DNA of 64,000 bases from Streptomyces flavofungini (lineage in GTDB: Bacteria; Actinomycetota; Actinomycetes; Streptomycetales; Streptomycetaceae), in contig NZ_CP128846.1 in NCBI RefSeq assembly GCF_030388665.1, positions 3,884,001 through 3,948,000 on the forward strand, in the 5' to 3' direction. The notes under the pieces were generated by a model. That model was not told where the DNA came from, did not search any database, and worked only from the letters and a program-made list of their open reading frames with translations. The position numbers were made by a program, and so were the translations under genes. The number at the start of each line of letters is the position of its first letter. The stretch's first letter is position 1. Of the stretch, positions 34,086-44,300 are shown piece after piece.

Positions 34086-34578
34086 CGTCATGGTGACTCA
34101 GCGGTCAGGCGCCTCGCGCGGCAGGGCGCCTTCCCTTCCGGCCCCTCCTTCTTCGGCTCGCAGAATCACCGCCGCCGTGCTCGACGCGCTGCTCGCCCTG
34201 GTGTGCGGGCTCACCGCCGGCGCCGCGGCGGGAGTCAAGGTGGTCGATGGTGTGGTCGAGCTGCGCCCGTCTTCTCCGAGCGTGTGGGGGGCGGCGGTCG
34301 GCGCGCTCTTGGCGGTGTCCTTCGTCAACCACGTCCTGCTCACGCTGGCCGCCCGGGCGAGCGTGGGCAAACTACTGACGGGCTTGCGCGTGGTCCGCGT
34401 TCCGGACAGCGACGCTCCCGCCTCCCTCCGCCGTCCCCCCTTCCTCCGCCTCATCGGCCGCTGGCTCTTCGGCTTCTACTGGACGGTGGTGTTCGTCCCC
34501 ATCCACCTCGCCGCCGACAGTGATGTGGAGCAGCAGGACGCCGTGGGGCTTCGGGTGGTGCGGCGCCACGCCTCATAG
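34078..34578 (+). CDS. RDD-family membrane protein
   Basis: This 166-residue membrane protein has the RDD signature spread as in the family: SARRITAAVLDALLA in helix 1, a second helix at about 75-95, ASVGKLLTGLRVVR in the loop, and a third helix at about 120-142. RDD proteins are small membrane proteins of mostly unknown role, often found in WXG100 loci. The GTG start overlaps the WXG100 stop; ATG at 34090 is the alternative. Confidence 0.8.
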   Translation: MADVMVTQRSGASRGRAPSLPAPPSSARRITAAVLDALLALVCGLTAGAAAGVKVVDGVVELRPSSPSVWGAAVGALLAVSFVNHVLLTLAARASVGKLLTGLRVVRVPDSDAPASLRRPPFLRLIGRWLFGFYWTVVFVPIHLAADSDVEQQDAVGLRVVRRHAS

Positions 34579-34783
34579 CGCTGGCAAACATGCGTGCAGA
34601 GCACCATGACCCCGGAAGCCCCCAGGAAGCCGGGGTTTCCCAGAGCGCTGTTCTTCGCGTCACGACACGGTGACAGTCCTCCAGGATGCAGCAGCTTGTC
34701 CCGCTAACAACCCTGGCGGAAGCAACTCCCGCACAGATAACGTCAGCCCGTTCGAGACAGCCTCGCCCCACCGGGAGCCGACC

Positions 34784-35455
34784 GTGAACCGCCGCACGAT
34801 GCCCGTCACCGCCGCGCTCGCCGCGACCGCAGCCCTGCTTCTGACGGGGTGCGGCGGCGGGGACGACGGTGACTCCAAGGACGACAAGATCGCCGGTGCC
34901 GATCAGGGAGCGGAGAAGCCGAAGAAGTCGGCCGAGCCGTCAGGCGCGCCCGCAGGGGACAAGCCTGACGGCGTAGACGTATCCCTGCCCAAGGACATGA
35001 ACTTGGTCTTCGACTGGGACAAGCCGGGCGACAAGAACGAGGCGGCCGCGATGGCCGACGCCGCGAACTTTTTCCGCGCGATCTACCGGGGCGTCGACAA
35101 GCGGACGGCCAAGGACGCAGCGGTACCCGCCTACGCCACGGGCGACGGACTCCACTACGCGGAGACACAGATCAAAGAGTGGATCGACGGCGGCTGGACC
35201 GCCACCGGCACCCTGCGGCACTACGAAGCCACCACACGGTCCACCACGAACGGCAACGCCGTAGAGGTCGCCTTCTGCGCGGACTCCAGCAAGTTCTACG
35301 GCAAGGAGATCAAGACCGGGAAGGTCCTGAAGACCAAGAACAGCATCAAGGACTTCGACTATTACAAGATCGCGATGGTCAAGGTCCCCACCGGCAAGGA
35401 CCTGTGGCAGGCATCCAAGGTGTTCGTGGAGACGAAGGCGGCGAAGTGCCAATGA
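34784..35455 (+). CDS. Lipoprotein of the WXG100 locus
   Basis: The 223-residue lipoprotein has a short basic n-region, a hydrophobic core and the lipobox LLTGCGGG, so the lipidated Cys is about residue 23. The mature part begins with a charged linker, then a domain of about 140 residues (FDWDKPGDKNEAAAMADAAN onward) of a type common in Streptomyces lipoproteins without known function. GTG at 34784 has GGGAG seven bases upstream. The stop overlaps the next gene (ATGA), so the two exported proteins are coupled. The 205 bp upstream contain a possible small hairpin at 34609-34637. Confidence 0.8.
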   Translation: MNRRTMPVTAALAATAALLLTGCGGGDDGDSKDDKIAGADQGAEKPKKSAEPSGAPAGDKPDGVDVSLPKDMNLVFDWDKPGDKNEAAAMADAANFFRAIYRGVDKRTAKDAAVPAYATGDGLHYAETQIKEWIDGGWTATGTLRHYEATTRSTTNGNAVEVAFCADSSKFYGKEIKTGKVLKTKNSIKDFDYYKIAMVKVPTGKDLWQASKVFVETKAAKCQ

Positions 35456-36531
35456 GCAGAACACGGTGGAGTGTCCTCTGCACCACGGGCCTGACACTCG
35501 CCCTCAGCGCACTCGTCCTCACAGAATCCGCTCACGCGGGCAAGCCAGTCGGTTCGGACAAGGGCGCCGCCCAGGAGCAAGAAGGCGGCGGCGACGAAAC
35601 CGGCATCTTCGCCGCCGCGAAAGTCCACTACTCCGGCGCCGTAGCCAAGGGCGGCGGCAGCGGAAACGTCACCTCCGCCGACGTCAACTGGGACCCCCCA
35701 CCCTGCTGGTACGCCCCCGCGTACGGCGCCAAGGAATTCAAGAAGAAGATGACCGCGAGCCTCAAGGAGCAGATGGGCGCGCCGGGCATGGGCGGCCACG
35801 CCGGAGCCGCATTGGCCGAGACGCAGCGGCACTACGAGGACGGCTACGGGTGGGCCGACACCCCCGGCTACAAGGACTACAACGTCAAGAAGGACGGCGA
35901 GGGCATGTTCTGGGCCGGCGTCGAGAACCCGGACGAGCCGGACTACCTCAAGCGGACCTCGTGCAGCGACCTCCCGTTCTGGGTCGACAACGGCGAGGCC
36001 CCGCCACCCCAGTACGAAGAGGCCATCACTCCGGAGATCCTCGCGGCGCTCGCCTACCAGCACATGAAACTCCCCGACACCAAGGTCACGCTCGCCCCCG
36101 ACGGCACGACCAAGGTGAACCTGCCGACGTGGGCCTGGCTCGACCGCGCCACGTTCGACGAGGTCAAGGCGACCGCCGCCATCGACGTCCCCGGCTTCCA
36201 CCTCCAGGCGACGACGACCGCCACGCCCAAGTCCCTCACCCTCGACCCGGGCACCAAGGACGCCACCACCATCCCCGCAGGCGGCGAATGCCCCATCGTC
36301 GACGGCAAGATCGGCGAGCCCTACGCCAAGGGCAAGTCGAAGCAGACCCCGCCCTGCGGCATCCTCTACCGCCGCTCGTCCAACGGCGACACATTCCCCC
36401 TGAAAGCCTCCCTCACCTGGGAGATCAGCTGGACGGGCACCGGACACTCGGGGCCGACCGCGATGCCCGACGGCACGATCGAGGCCGTCCAGGACGTCAC
36501 GGTCGAGGAAGTCCAGTCCGTCAACCGCTGA
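35452..36531 (+). CDS. Secreted protein of unknown function
   Basis: This 359-residue exported protein has a signal peptide ending near TESAHA (about residue 29). The mature part has six Cys, an aromatic-rich first half (PPPCWYAPAYGAKEF, WADTPGY) and a beta-rich C-terminal half ending in LTWEISWTGTGHSGP. I recognise no enzyme motif. It is translationally coupled to the lipoprotein gene upstream. It could form a surface complex with that lipoprotein; this is inference. Confidence 0.75.
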   Translation: MSRTRWSVLCTTGLTLALSALVLTESAHAGKPVGSDKGAAQEQEGGGDETGIFAAAKVHYSGAVAKGGGSGNVTSADVNWDPPPCWYAPAYGAKEFKKKMTASLKEQMGAPGMGGHAGAALAETQRHYEDGYGWADTPGYKDYNVKKDGEGMFWAGVENPDEPDYLKRTSCSDLPFWVDNGEAPPPQYEEAITPEILAALAYQHMKLPDTKVTLAPDGTTKVNLPTWAWLDRATFDEVKATAAIDVPGFHLQATTTATPKSLTLDPGTKDATTIPAGGECPIVDGKIGEPYAKGKSKQTPPCGILYRRSSNGDTFPLKASLTWEISWTGTGHSGPTAMPDGTIEAVQDVTVEEVQSVNR

Positions 36532-36768
36532 CCGGCCACTGAGCTGGACCGAGGTCGCCGCGATCTCTGGACGCTCGTGTCACTTCGCAGACTGGAAAGC
36601 ATCCTCTCCTGCGAACTTCCACTCCTGCAGTACGGCTACGCGCTCACACGCGAACTCGTCCGCAGCAGACATGCTGGCAGGAAGGCCCAGAGTGCGCCCT
36701 GGCACTCGCGACCCCGCGGCTGTTGGATACCCCACCCAGCCACCATTGAGGATCCCAAGGAAGACCAC

Positions 36769-37473
36769 ATGCCAAACGCCGGGACCCCTTCAGATGAAAC
36801 GCCCTACGTAGGCGAGCCAGCAGGACCCAATGCGCGGCAACTGGACCAGCCCATCGACTGGGCAGCCACCAGGGAGCGGGCAGCCTGGCTTCGCAGACGC
36901 CGCAAGATGATCGGTGGAGCCACTGCCGTTGTCCTGGTGGCCGGAGCCTCGATCGGGGTCTGGCTCTCAACGAGGAATGAAGAGAAAGCACCCGTCAAGC
37001 ACACAGCCGAGATGCCGACCGGCTTCGGTGACTATCGGCTCGCAGGCAAGGGCGACAAATCTCTGTGGTCGGCGACGCACGGTGGCGACAACCTCGACCC
37101 GGCCAAAGAAACCGCACACGCAACTTACGTACGCCCGGGCAGCAGCAAATCCTATATGGTCACACTGGAACTCGACCCGCCCGTCGACGTCTCCGATCCA
37201 GGCGAAGACGACGACGTTGTGTCCGCACTCCTCAATACATCTGTCGATTCGGGCAAGGTGCGAAGCTACAGCCCTGGCTCCATCGGCGGCACGCTTCGAT
37301 GCGTGGAGTACGGCGTCGCAAACACGACCAGTTCACGCTGTGTTTGGGGCAACGACGCGGCCACTGTGACTGCGCAGCCTGTGATCACCTCTGGCCCGCG
37401 CCCGAAACCTGATGAAACGGCCAAGGACGTCCGGGCCTTCCTTGCGAAGCTGCGTATCCGTCCAGTGAAGTGA
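36769..37473 (+). CDS. Single-pass membrane protein of the WXG100 locus
   Basis: The 234-residue protein has a cytoplasmic N-terminus of about 46 residues ending in RRRRKM, one helix (IGGATAVVLVAGASIGVWL) and an exported domain of about 165 residues with two Cys (LRCVEYG, SRCVWGN). The layout resembles actinobacterial sensor-type proteins. AAGGA lies upstream of the ATG. It is convergent with the lipoprotein gene at 37502 with 28 bp between stops. The 237 bp upstream (36532-36768) show no clear feature. Base composition is lower in GC than in the genes before it. Confidence 0.72.
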   Translation: MPNAGTPSDETPYVGEPAGPNARQLDQPIDWAATRERAAWLRRRRKMIGGATAVVLVAGASIGVWLSTRNEEKAPVKHTAEMPTGFGDYRLAGKGDKSLWSATHGGDNLDPAKETAHATYVRPGSSKSYMVTLELDPPVDVSDPGEDDDVVSALLNTSVDSGKVRSYSPGSIGGTLRCVEYGVANTTSSRCVWGNDAATVTAQPVITSGPRPKPDETAKDVRAFLAKLRIRPVK

Positions 37474-37501
37474 CGCGCGGCGAAGTGATCGTGCACTCAA
37501 G

Positions 37502-38179
37502 TCACTTGACCGTCTCCGCCAACTTCTGACGCTGTGCGTCGACAATCTTCTGCGGCACAGGGACGAGCCTGCGCCAAGAAGCGTGCTGAGCCACGATGGT
37601 GGTCAGAGACGCCCCCTTCTGCGTCACTGCATAGCGGCGCTTCAGACTCGACTGATACTCGACCGAGAATTCGACTCCCTCGTCGCCGAGACTTACCTCT
37701 CCAGCAGTCACACTGCTGACCTTCGATGCCAATCCCGAAGACCCAGTCTTAAAACCAGAATTACAGGCAGAAATCGCCTTCTTCAGATCCTTCACGGTCC
37801 GCTTGGCCACTGAAGCCGACTCAACGCTAGAAATTGTGAGAATATACTCAGCCGTAGGAGCCCGGGAACCTTCGGTATTCTTGATGATGTGGCTCGCAGC
37901 AAACCTATTCTCATAGGCCAATGCTTCGGGATCCATCGCATTGACAATCGGCTGACATGACTTCTTGTCAGCACGCACCAAATCCCTGTTGCCAGAACCA
38001 GATTTTTTGCTGATCTTGTAACCCGGCATGTCCCCCTGCGTCAATACAGCGCGTGAGAGCTGGGCTCGACTCAGCGGCTTCGACGATGCGGATCCCTTTT
38101 CGTCACCACATGCCACCGCAGCCAGCAGCAGCACAGAAATCAACATGGCTGCGACGGCCTTATCCCGGCCATTTCTCAT
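37502..38179 (-). CDS. Lipoprotein of the AT-richer block
   Basis: The 225-residue lipoprotein has the lipobox LLAAVACG (Cys about residue 24). The mature domain begins LSRAQLSRAVLTQGDMPGYK, a pattern seen in many Streptomyces lipoproteins that resemble PknH-type sensor domains. The two Cys (KSCQP, SACNSG) could pair. It is the last gene of the minus-strand set WXG100-like / large protein / lipoprotein, and is therefore a candidate for an accessory or immunity protein. Codon use is clearly less GC-biased than in core genes of the window. Confidence 0.78.
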   Translation of the reverse strand: MRNGRDKAVAAMLISVLLLAAVACGDEKGSASSKPLSRAQLSRAVLTQGDMPGYKISKKSGSGNRDLVRADKKSCQPIVNAMDPEALAYENRFAASHIIKNTEGSRAPTAEYILTISSVESASVAKRTVKDLKKAISACNSGFKTGSSGLASKVSSVTAGEVSLGDEGVEFSVEYQSSLKRRYAVTQKGASLTTIVAQHASWRRLVPVPQKIVDAQRQKLAETVK

Positions 38180-38242
38180 TGCTCCCCATCCCGGCGCTTT
38201 AGTCGAATATTAACTCTCGGGACAACGGCCCACGTCAATGTC

Positions 38243-40357
38243 CTACTGATCCTGTCCGGGGTAGTCCCGAGCGTTCCGCCCCTTCGAGAATTCTGGCCAT
38301 GCCGCAGCCACAACGGCGGGGTCCCGTAGCCACTTGTCGTAGGCCGTGCGCTCAGCGCGCGTCATGTCACCGGTCTTCTTGATGCTGCCGTCCTCGCCAA
38401 GGAAATTACCGTCACCCTTTGCATATTCTTTCGGGTCACCCGTATACCGCTTCGTCTCCGTCACCCCATCCTTGACACGATAAGTGGAGACGGTAACTTC
38501 TTTCACATTGCGATATTCCCAGGCGTTGTTGGCGTTCAGCTGATAGTCGCTTTGCCAAGAAAAGTCAGCCGTGTTCGCCTTAACTCCCTTGAATGCGTTT
38601 TTGAGACCTTCAGGGGCATCATTCTCATCGACTTTCACCATTTCATTGAGCCAGCGCGTCGCGGTTCCTGAGCCGAGGCCCCATGCGACTCCGACAGCCG
38701 CCCCCTTGGCGCCGGCGACACCCGCTCCTCCTGTTGCGCCCAGAGCCACCTCACTGGCGGTATCAATAATTTTCCCGCGAAATCCATTGGTTTCCGATAC
38801 CCACTTGTCAATATCTCCTTCAAGCTCTGTGGTTGTCTCCTTGAATGATGCCGAATAGAACTGCTGCATCATGCCTCGCTCCATGGCTTCATACGAGCCT
38901 GCGTCTTCGTTGCTCTCGCGCGTCGCATGCTCGTGCGCGCTCATCCTGCCGTTCTCGACCTGGAACAGCGCACTGATCGTGCCAGCAGCCTCGGGGTCTC
39001 GTGCCGCTTCCACCACGAGAGCACGCCAGAACTTCTCGGTCGCTTCAAGCCCAGGGCGGTTCCTGTCCTGACCACTCAGATATTCGTTGAGGTTCCATTT
39101 AGTGGTTCCCTCGAATTTCTCCTCACCCTTCGCCTTGACATCGCCTCCCCAGAGCGCATTGCCCACGGGCGACGTGACCCCGTGCTTCATGTCGTCCCAG
39201 TAAGCTGCAATGATGCTCGCATAGAGAGCCTGGGTGCCAGCGATCGGATGCATTCCCTTGGTGTCTTTACCATTCCTGTGATGGTAATTGTCGAAGAGAA
39301 TACGAGCCGTGTTCTTTTGGGCGAGGGTCGGGTTTTCCTTCTTCAGTGACACTGTCCCGGCGTTGACCATATCGAAGAAGGCTTTTCCGCGCTCCTTCGG
39401 TTCATCCACCTGCCAAGGGCCGGTTTGATAGAAGGATTTCTGCACGAAGTCGTAATTATGGTCGACGACTTCACCGGATGCCTCATTGTTGCGCGAGATG
39501 GCCGCAAAGAGCTGCTGGTAGCCGTCCTTCCCCCATTCGCCTTCCCCCAGTCCACCTCCTTTCCCAAAGAAGCGAAGCTCGTCCCCCTCTCCCTGCTTGT
39601 CCTTCTGGAACACACGGTCCCCAAATGCGACCAGGAAGTCCTTGTCGTGCGAGCCGCCCTTGAGGAGGGGAGTCAGGAAGTCCGGCCGGAATCCGAAGTC
39701 GTCCGCCGGCGCCGAGTCGTCGAACCACTTGTTCCACGCTGCCTGCTTCGCCTTCGGCGACTTCCCCTCGAAGGCGACCTTCGTGAAGGTGCCGAAGGTT
39801 TCCGCGATGATCTGGCGGTCCTTCTCCCGTTGCTCGGGGTGCTCCTTGTACTGATCGTTGAAGCGGTCACCCATTTCGTTGGACATCAGCAGCAGGTTCT
39901 TCGAACCGACTTCGCCGTAGAACGACTTGATATAGTCCGCGTCTGCCTTGTTGGCGCGCAAATCCGCGAACATCTCCGGCGTGATCTCGTCCCCGTTCTC
40001 CAGCTTCTCCTTGAACTTCTCGCCCAGCTTCTTGCCGTCGGCCTGCGACTTCTTCGTCGCGCCGACCATGCTCTCCTTGATCTGTACCATTCCCTTGTAG
40101 CCGTGTCCGTACTTCTCATCCTCGGCGATGGAAAGGTGGTGTCGGCGCCTGAGCATGGGGATTTCCTTTTCGACCCAACCGGCGATGGCCATCAGCTCGG
40201 TCAACGGCGCGGTGCCGACGCCGTACTGTTCGAAGCTCGATTTGATCTGCGATACGCTGGACTTGATCTTCTCCTGGTCCTTGTTGAGCGAGCTGATCGT
40301 CTTGGACAGTTTCTCCGGATCGATCCCAGAGAACCCATCGCCGCCGTTTCCCATCAA
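38243..40357 (-). CDS. Large WXG100-locus protein, candidate type VII effector
   Basis: This 704-residue protein is of unknown function. The N-terminal 60 residues are helical and start like WXG100-associated substrates (GIDPEKLSKTISSLNKDQ). The middle is a long helical domain. Near residues 555-590 a Gly/Ala-rich segment (ALGATGGAGVAGAKGAAVGV) could insert in a membrane. The C-terminal 100 residues form a separate charged domain with no cysteine. There is no signal peptide, consistent with export by the EccC system. It lies 46 bp after a WXG100-like gene. The DNA is markedly more AT-rich than the neighbours. Resemblance to other large Streptomyces WXG100-linked proteins is suspected, not shown. 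Confidence 0.75.
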   Translation of the reverse strand: MMGNGGDGFSGIDPEKLSKTISSLNKDQEKIKSSVSQIKSSFEQYGVGTAPLTELMAIAGWVEKEIPMLRRRHHLSIAEDEKYGHGYKGMVQIKESMVGATKKSQADGKKLGEKFKEKLENGDEITPEMFADLRANKADADYIKSFYGEVGSKNLLLMSNEMGDRFNDQYKEHPEQREKDRQIIAETFGTFTKVAFEGKSPKAKQAAWNKWFDDSAPADDFGFRPDFLTPLLKGGSHDKDFLVAFGDRVFQKDKQGEGDELRFFGKGGGLGEGEWGKDGYQQLFAAISRNNEASGEVVDHNYDFVQKSFYQTGPWQVDEPKERGKAFFDMVNAGTVSLKKENPTLAQKNTARILFDNYHHRNGKDTKGMHPIAGTQALYASIIAAYWDDMKHGVTSPVGNALWGGDVKAKGEEKFEGTTKWNLNEYLSGQDRNRPGLEATEKFWRALVVEAARDPEAAGTISALFQVENGRMSAHEHATRESNEDAGSYEAMERGMMQQFYSASFKETTTELEGDIDKWVSETNGFRGKIIDTASEVALGATGGAGVAGAKGAAVGVAWGLGSGTATRWLNEMVKVDENDAPEGLKNAFKGVKANTADFSWQSDYQLNANNAWEYRNVKEVTVSTYRVKDGVTETKRYTGDPKEYAKGDGNFLGEDGSIKKTGDMTRAERTAYDKWLRDPAVVAAAWPEFSKGRNARDYPGQDQ

Positions 40358-40403
40358 ACTCTCCCCGTTTGGGCCTGAGTGTTGCTCGGCTCACTGAAAT
40401 GCA

Positions 40404-40757
40404 CTACATGTACTGCATTTCCTTGTTCATCATCCGCGCCCTCGAAGCAGAGACCTTCGCCGGAAGCTCGTCGATCCGGCTCTGCACCGCCGGGATGAGC
40501 TTGTCGATCTCCCGGATCATGCGGCTGCGGTTGCCCTGGATCTCGTCATGCCATTTGTTGGCCGTCTTGCCGACCCAGGACTTACCTGTCTTACCGTCCC
40601 CGCCTACGTCCTGAGTCGCCGCCTTCAGGCACTTTTTGAGCTCTTTGACCTCATCTACGAGATTGGTCTTCAATGTCTCCAGGCGGGTCCTGTAGGGGTT
40701 AACAACCTGCGGCTCTTCATCCGCACCCTTGCCTTTGCCCTTACCGTCGGCCCCCAC
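40404..40757 (-). CDS. WXG100-like protein
   Basis: At 117 residues it is predicted almost entirely helical. WXG appears as W-V-G in GKSWVGKTANKWHDEI near residue 61, flanked by two long helices. The N-terminus is a short Gly/Lys-rich lead. It pairs with the large protein gene downstream, as WXG100 partners often do with their substrates. GTG start. A possible promoter on the minus strand reads TTGCTG, 18 bp, TATTCT in 40810-40850. Confidence 0.75.
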   Translation of the reverse strand: MGADGKGKGKGADEEPQVVNPYRTRLETLKTNLVDEVKELKKCLKAATQDVGGDGKTGKSWVGKTANKWHDEIQGNRSRMIREIDKLIPAVQSRIDELPAKVSASRARMMNKEMQYM

Positions 40758-40864
40758 TGCCCCTCCAGCGCCTTGTCAAGTCGCGGCCATCCGTCAGATT
40801 TCCCACACTTCTTTGCTTGAGAATACGGAACCGCGAACGCCTGCAGCAAGGAGTCAACTCGCCC

Positions 40865-40893
40865 ATGACGCGGCCACCGCATTGCGATAGCAT
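40865..40893 (+). promoter_or_regulatory. Promoter candidate for the WXG100 gene at 40955
   Basis: ATGACG (40865-40870) and TAGCAT (40888-40893) are separated by 17 bp, close to the vegetative consensus TTGACR / TANNNT. The start codon follows about 60 bp later. Confidence 0.5.
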
Positions 40894-40954
40894 CGGCCCC
40901 GCGTACAGGCGGACGAACGGTTCGCTCTGTTTTCCACACACGGGGAGGCAAGCC

Positions 40955-41221
40955 ATGTCGCTCAAAGGCGCCGATACAACTCGGCTGCGGACTCTTTCCA
41001 CCACCTTCAAGACTCAGCACGGCAACCTCGACGATCTGATTCGTGCCATTTCGACGGGTACGGCGAACAGCGAGGAGTTCTGGAAGGGCCCGCGCGCCAA
41101 CCGATTCCGGGATGAATGGGACAAGCTGAAGCCGCAGCTGACGAACTTCCTGACGTCGCTGGAGAACGCGCGCAAGGAAACGAACGACGCCGCCGACGCG
41201 AACGACCGGATCAACGACTAG
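40955..41221 (+). CDS. WXG100 family protein
   Basis: This 88-residue helical hairpin protein has the turn motif FWKGPRANRFRDEW at residues 43-56. Around the turn it is clearly related to the WXG100 protein encoded at 33813. GGGGAGG lies nine bases upstream of the ATG. It stands alone, ended by a perfect 24-bp hairpin, and converges on the EccC gene. It is the likely secreted partner or regulator of EccC. Confidence 0.9.
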   Translation: MSLKGADTTRLRTLSTTFKTQHGNLDDLIRAISTGTANSEEFWKGPRANRFRDEWDKLKPQLTNFLTSLENARKETNDAADANDRIND

Positions 41222-41282
41222 TCGAAGGCCGGGCGGACCGGGTCGGGCCAGGGTTCCGACCCAGGTCGTCATTTCGCTTCGC

Positions 41283-41336
41283 ACATACGCGGAGGGGCCG
41301 GGCAGCACACACGCTGCCCGGCCCCTCCGCGTATGT
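41283..41336. terminator. Perfect 24-bp hairpin between convergent WXG100 and EccC genes
   Basis: Arms 41283-41306 and 41313-41336 are perfectly complementary with a 6-base loop ACACAC. It can serve as a terminator in both directions. Confidence 0.85.
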
Positions 41337-41337
41337 C

Positions 41338-41369
41338 TGCCTGCCCTGCATGTACGCACGGGGCAGGCA
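41338..41369. terminator. Second hairpin next to the EccC stop
   Basis: Nine-base arms TGCCTGCCC and GGGCAGGCA with a 14-base loop lie between the large hairpin and the EccC stop codon. It probably reinforces termination of the EccC transcript. Confidence 0.6.
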
Positions 41370-41375
41370 CACTCA

Positions 41376-44300
41376 TCAGTCCGGCAACACCGCCTGCGCC
41401 GGCACGGCCTCCCCGCCCTGGACGAACAGCCCGCGGCCGGTCGGCCCGCCCGCGGCGCTGTTCGACGACAGGCGGATGTTGAACATCTCGCCGTCCGCCG
41501 ACCCCTGCGGCGACAGCAGCAGCCCGTTGCGTGACCTGCGCGCCTGCACGACGAACCCCCGGTACTGCGAGGACAGCGTGTCCACGGCACCCGCCGCGAT
41601 GAGCCCGAGACCGCCGTCCATGCCGCGCCGGAGTGCCTCCTCGAGGGCCTCGTCCAGCGGGGTGTCGTAGATCAACTCCGCGTCGTCGACGACGATCGCG
41701 TACGGACCTCGCGCGCTGCTCGTCAGCGCCTCCAGGTCGTCCGACGAGCTCTCCCCGTCCAGCGCGCCGAGGACCCCGGGCATCGCGGCGAGGTCCCGCA
41801 GCGGCGAGCGCCGCGGCGTGATCAGGACGACCTCCGTGCCTCGCCGCAGCAGGGACGTGGCAGCCGTGATCAGGGTGCTGGAGCGGCCCGACTTCGGCGG
41901 CCCCGAGATGACGAAGCCGGGTCCTGCCTCCTCCAAGTCCATGCCGAGCGGCTGCAGTTCGTCCCCGCCGACGGCGAAGAGCGTCCACAGCGCCGACGGC
42001 GCGGTGAAGTCGGGCTGCAGCGCCATCGCTTCGGACGCCTTGATCCTCGCGGGCAGCACGTCGACACGGATCGGCCGCTGGGACGGGTTCGGCCTGGCGG
42101 AACGCTCCGCCGCCGCGCGCGCGATCTCCTGCAGGGCGGCCACCTGCGCCTGGCCGTTCGGGTTCTCGGCGAGGAGAGCGATCTGGCTCTCCTGCACCCC
42201 GTCGTCCGTGGCCTTGAGCGCGCGGCCCGGAGGTACGTCCTTGGGGATGTCCTTCGCCGAGATGCCGGCGTACGAGTAGTCCGCCGAGTCGGCGAGCCGC
42301 AGCACGAGCCGCTCGGCGAAGGAGCTGGAGATCTCCCCCATGAGTCCGCTGCGGTCCGTGCCGAGGACGACCTTGACGCCGACGGCGGCGCCCTCGCGGA
42401 ACAGCCTCTTCGCGGATTCGACGAGACGGCCGTAGTCGTAGTTCTCGAAGGCCACCCGGAACGCGTCCCAGCCGTCGATCAGGACGACCATCCACGGCAG
42501 CCGTTCCCCGGGTTCGGCGTCGGCCCGCTGTTCCGCGGCGCTCGACTGCCCCTTCTCCGCGAGCAGCAGCTGCCGCCGCGCGATCTCGTTGAGCAACCGG
42601 CCGAGCAGGCGATCCACGCGGGACGTCTGGTCACGCGTCACCACCGCCCCGCAATGCGGCAGGTTCGCCAGTGGAAGCAGGGCGTTGGCGCCGCAGTCGA
42701 TGCCGTAGATGTGGACGTCGCTCGGGTCGCAGTGCTGCGCGAGCGTCCCCGCGATGGTCCGCAGCGTCGTCGACCGGCCGGACCGTGGACCCCCCGCGAT
42801 CATCAAGTGCTCGCCGTCCGCAAGATCGAGGGCGAGCGCCGCGCGGGCCTGCTCGGCGGGCAGGTCCGTGAGGCCGAACGCCACGGGCGCCACCGGGTCG
42901 CCACCCGCGGGCCGAGGCGGGGCGGGTACCTCGTGGGCCAGGATCTGGGTGGGGATCGGCGGCAGCCACGGGCTCCGCGGCGTGGCGCAGCCGAGCTGCC
43001 GTGCCCCCGCGCCGATCGCGTCCACGAGCACGGCCAGGTCGGTGACCATCGTGCCGTCGTCGCCGTCGTCCTGGGCCATGCGCGGCGGCGGATGCCCGTA
43101 CGCCACCCAGCTCAGGGGGTTCACCGAGACCTGGGGGGCCATGTCGAGGCCGGGCCTGCGGCCACCGATGCGTGCGGACTGGACGCCGACGAGGGACTGC
43201 GCGCCGGACCGGACGTAGCAACGGCCCGGCGTCGCCTTGGAGATGCTGCCCGAGTCGGGGGCGTCGATGACGTCCCGTGACTCCTCGCCGTTGGTGACCC
43301 GGAGTGCGATCCGAAGGTTCGTGTTGGCCCGGATGTCGGCACTGACGACGCCCGCCGGACGCTGGGTGGCGAGCATGAGGTGCACCCCGAGGGAGCGGCC
43401 TCGCCGGGCGATGTCGACCAGGCCCGCGATGAAGTCGGGCAACTCCGCGACCAGCGAGGCGAACTCGTCGATGATGATGACGAGGCGCGGCATGGGCTCC
43501 AGCTGGGGCCGCAGCCTGCGGGCGTCGTTGTAGTCCTCGATGTCCTTGGTCTCGGCTTCGAACAGAATCTCCTCGCGGCGCCTCAGCTCCGCGGCGAGCG
43601 AAGCGAGCGCGCGCTCCGTGAGGTGCGCGTCGAGGTCGCTCACCATGCCGACGGTGTGGGGCAGTCGCGCGCAGTCCTGAAAGGCGCTGCCGCCCTTGTA
43701 GTCGATGAGGACGTAGTTGAGAGCGTCCGGAGTATTGCCGACGGCGAGCGCGGCGATGATCGTCTGCAGCAGCTCCGACTTACCGGCACCCGTGGTGCCC
43801 GCGATCAGGGCATGGGGGCCGTCCCGCCGGATGTCCAGGACGAACGGGCCGTCCGCGGCGAGGCCGATCGGAACCGCCGTCGTCGCCCCGCCCCGCTGCC
43901 AGATGGCGGCGATGTCCGCGCCGGTCGGGTTCGGCATCTCCAGGAGGCTCAACAGCCGTGCGGCCGTGGGCAACGCGCTGTCGGCATCGTCCCGGCTCAC
44001 GTCACGCACCGGCGCCATCGCGCGGGCGGCCCGTTCGCACCACTCCACCGAGACCTGGTCCGCCAGGACCTCCCCCGCCGCCTCGTAGCCGTACCCGCGC
44101 AAGTGGACGCGGGTCGGGGACTCCGGTGTCCAGCACACGGCGGTGCGGCACTCCTCCGGAAGCAGCCGCTCGTCCTCGTCCACGCACAGCGCGAAGATGC
44201 CGACGGCCGGGCCCTCCTGCAGGAGCTGGGGCACGCCGGGCACCCGGCGCAGCAGCCGGGCACCGTCGAGGACGAGCAACACCTGGGCATCGGGGCGGAG

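Noticed and set aside
34609..34637. Rho-independent terminator after the RDD gene
   Set aside because: Only a 6-bp CCCCGG/CCGGGG stem with a long loop is visible. It is too weak to call on its own.
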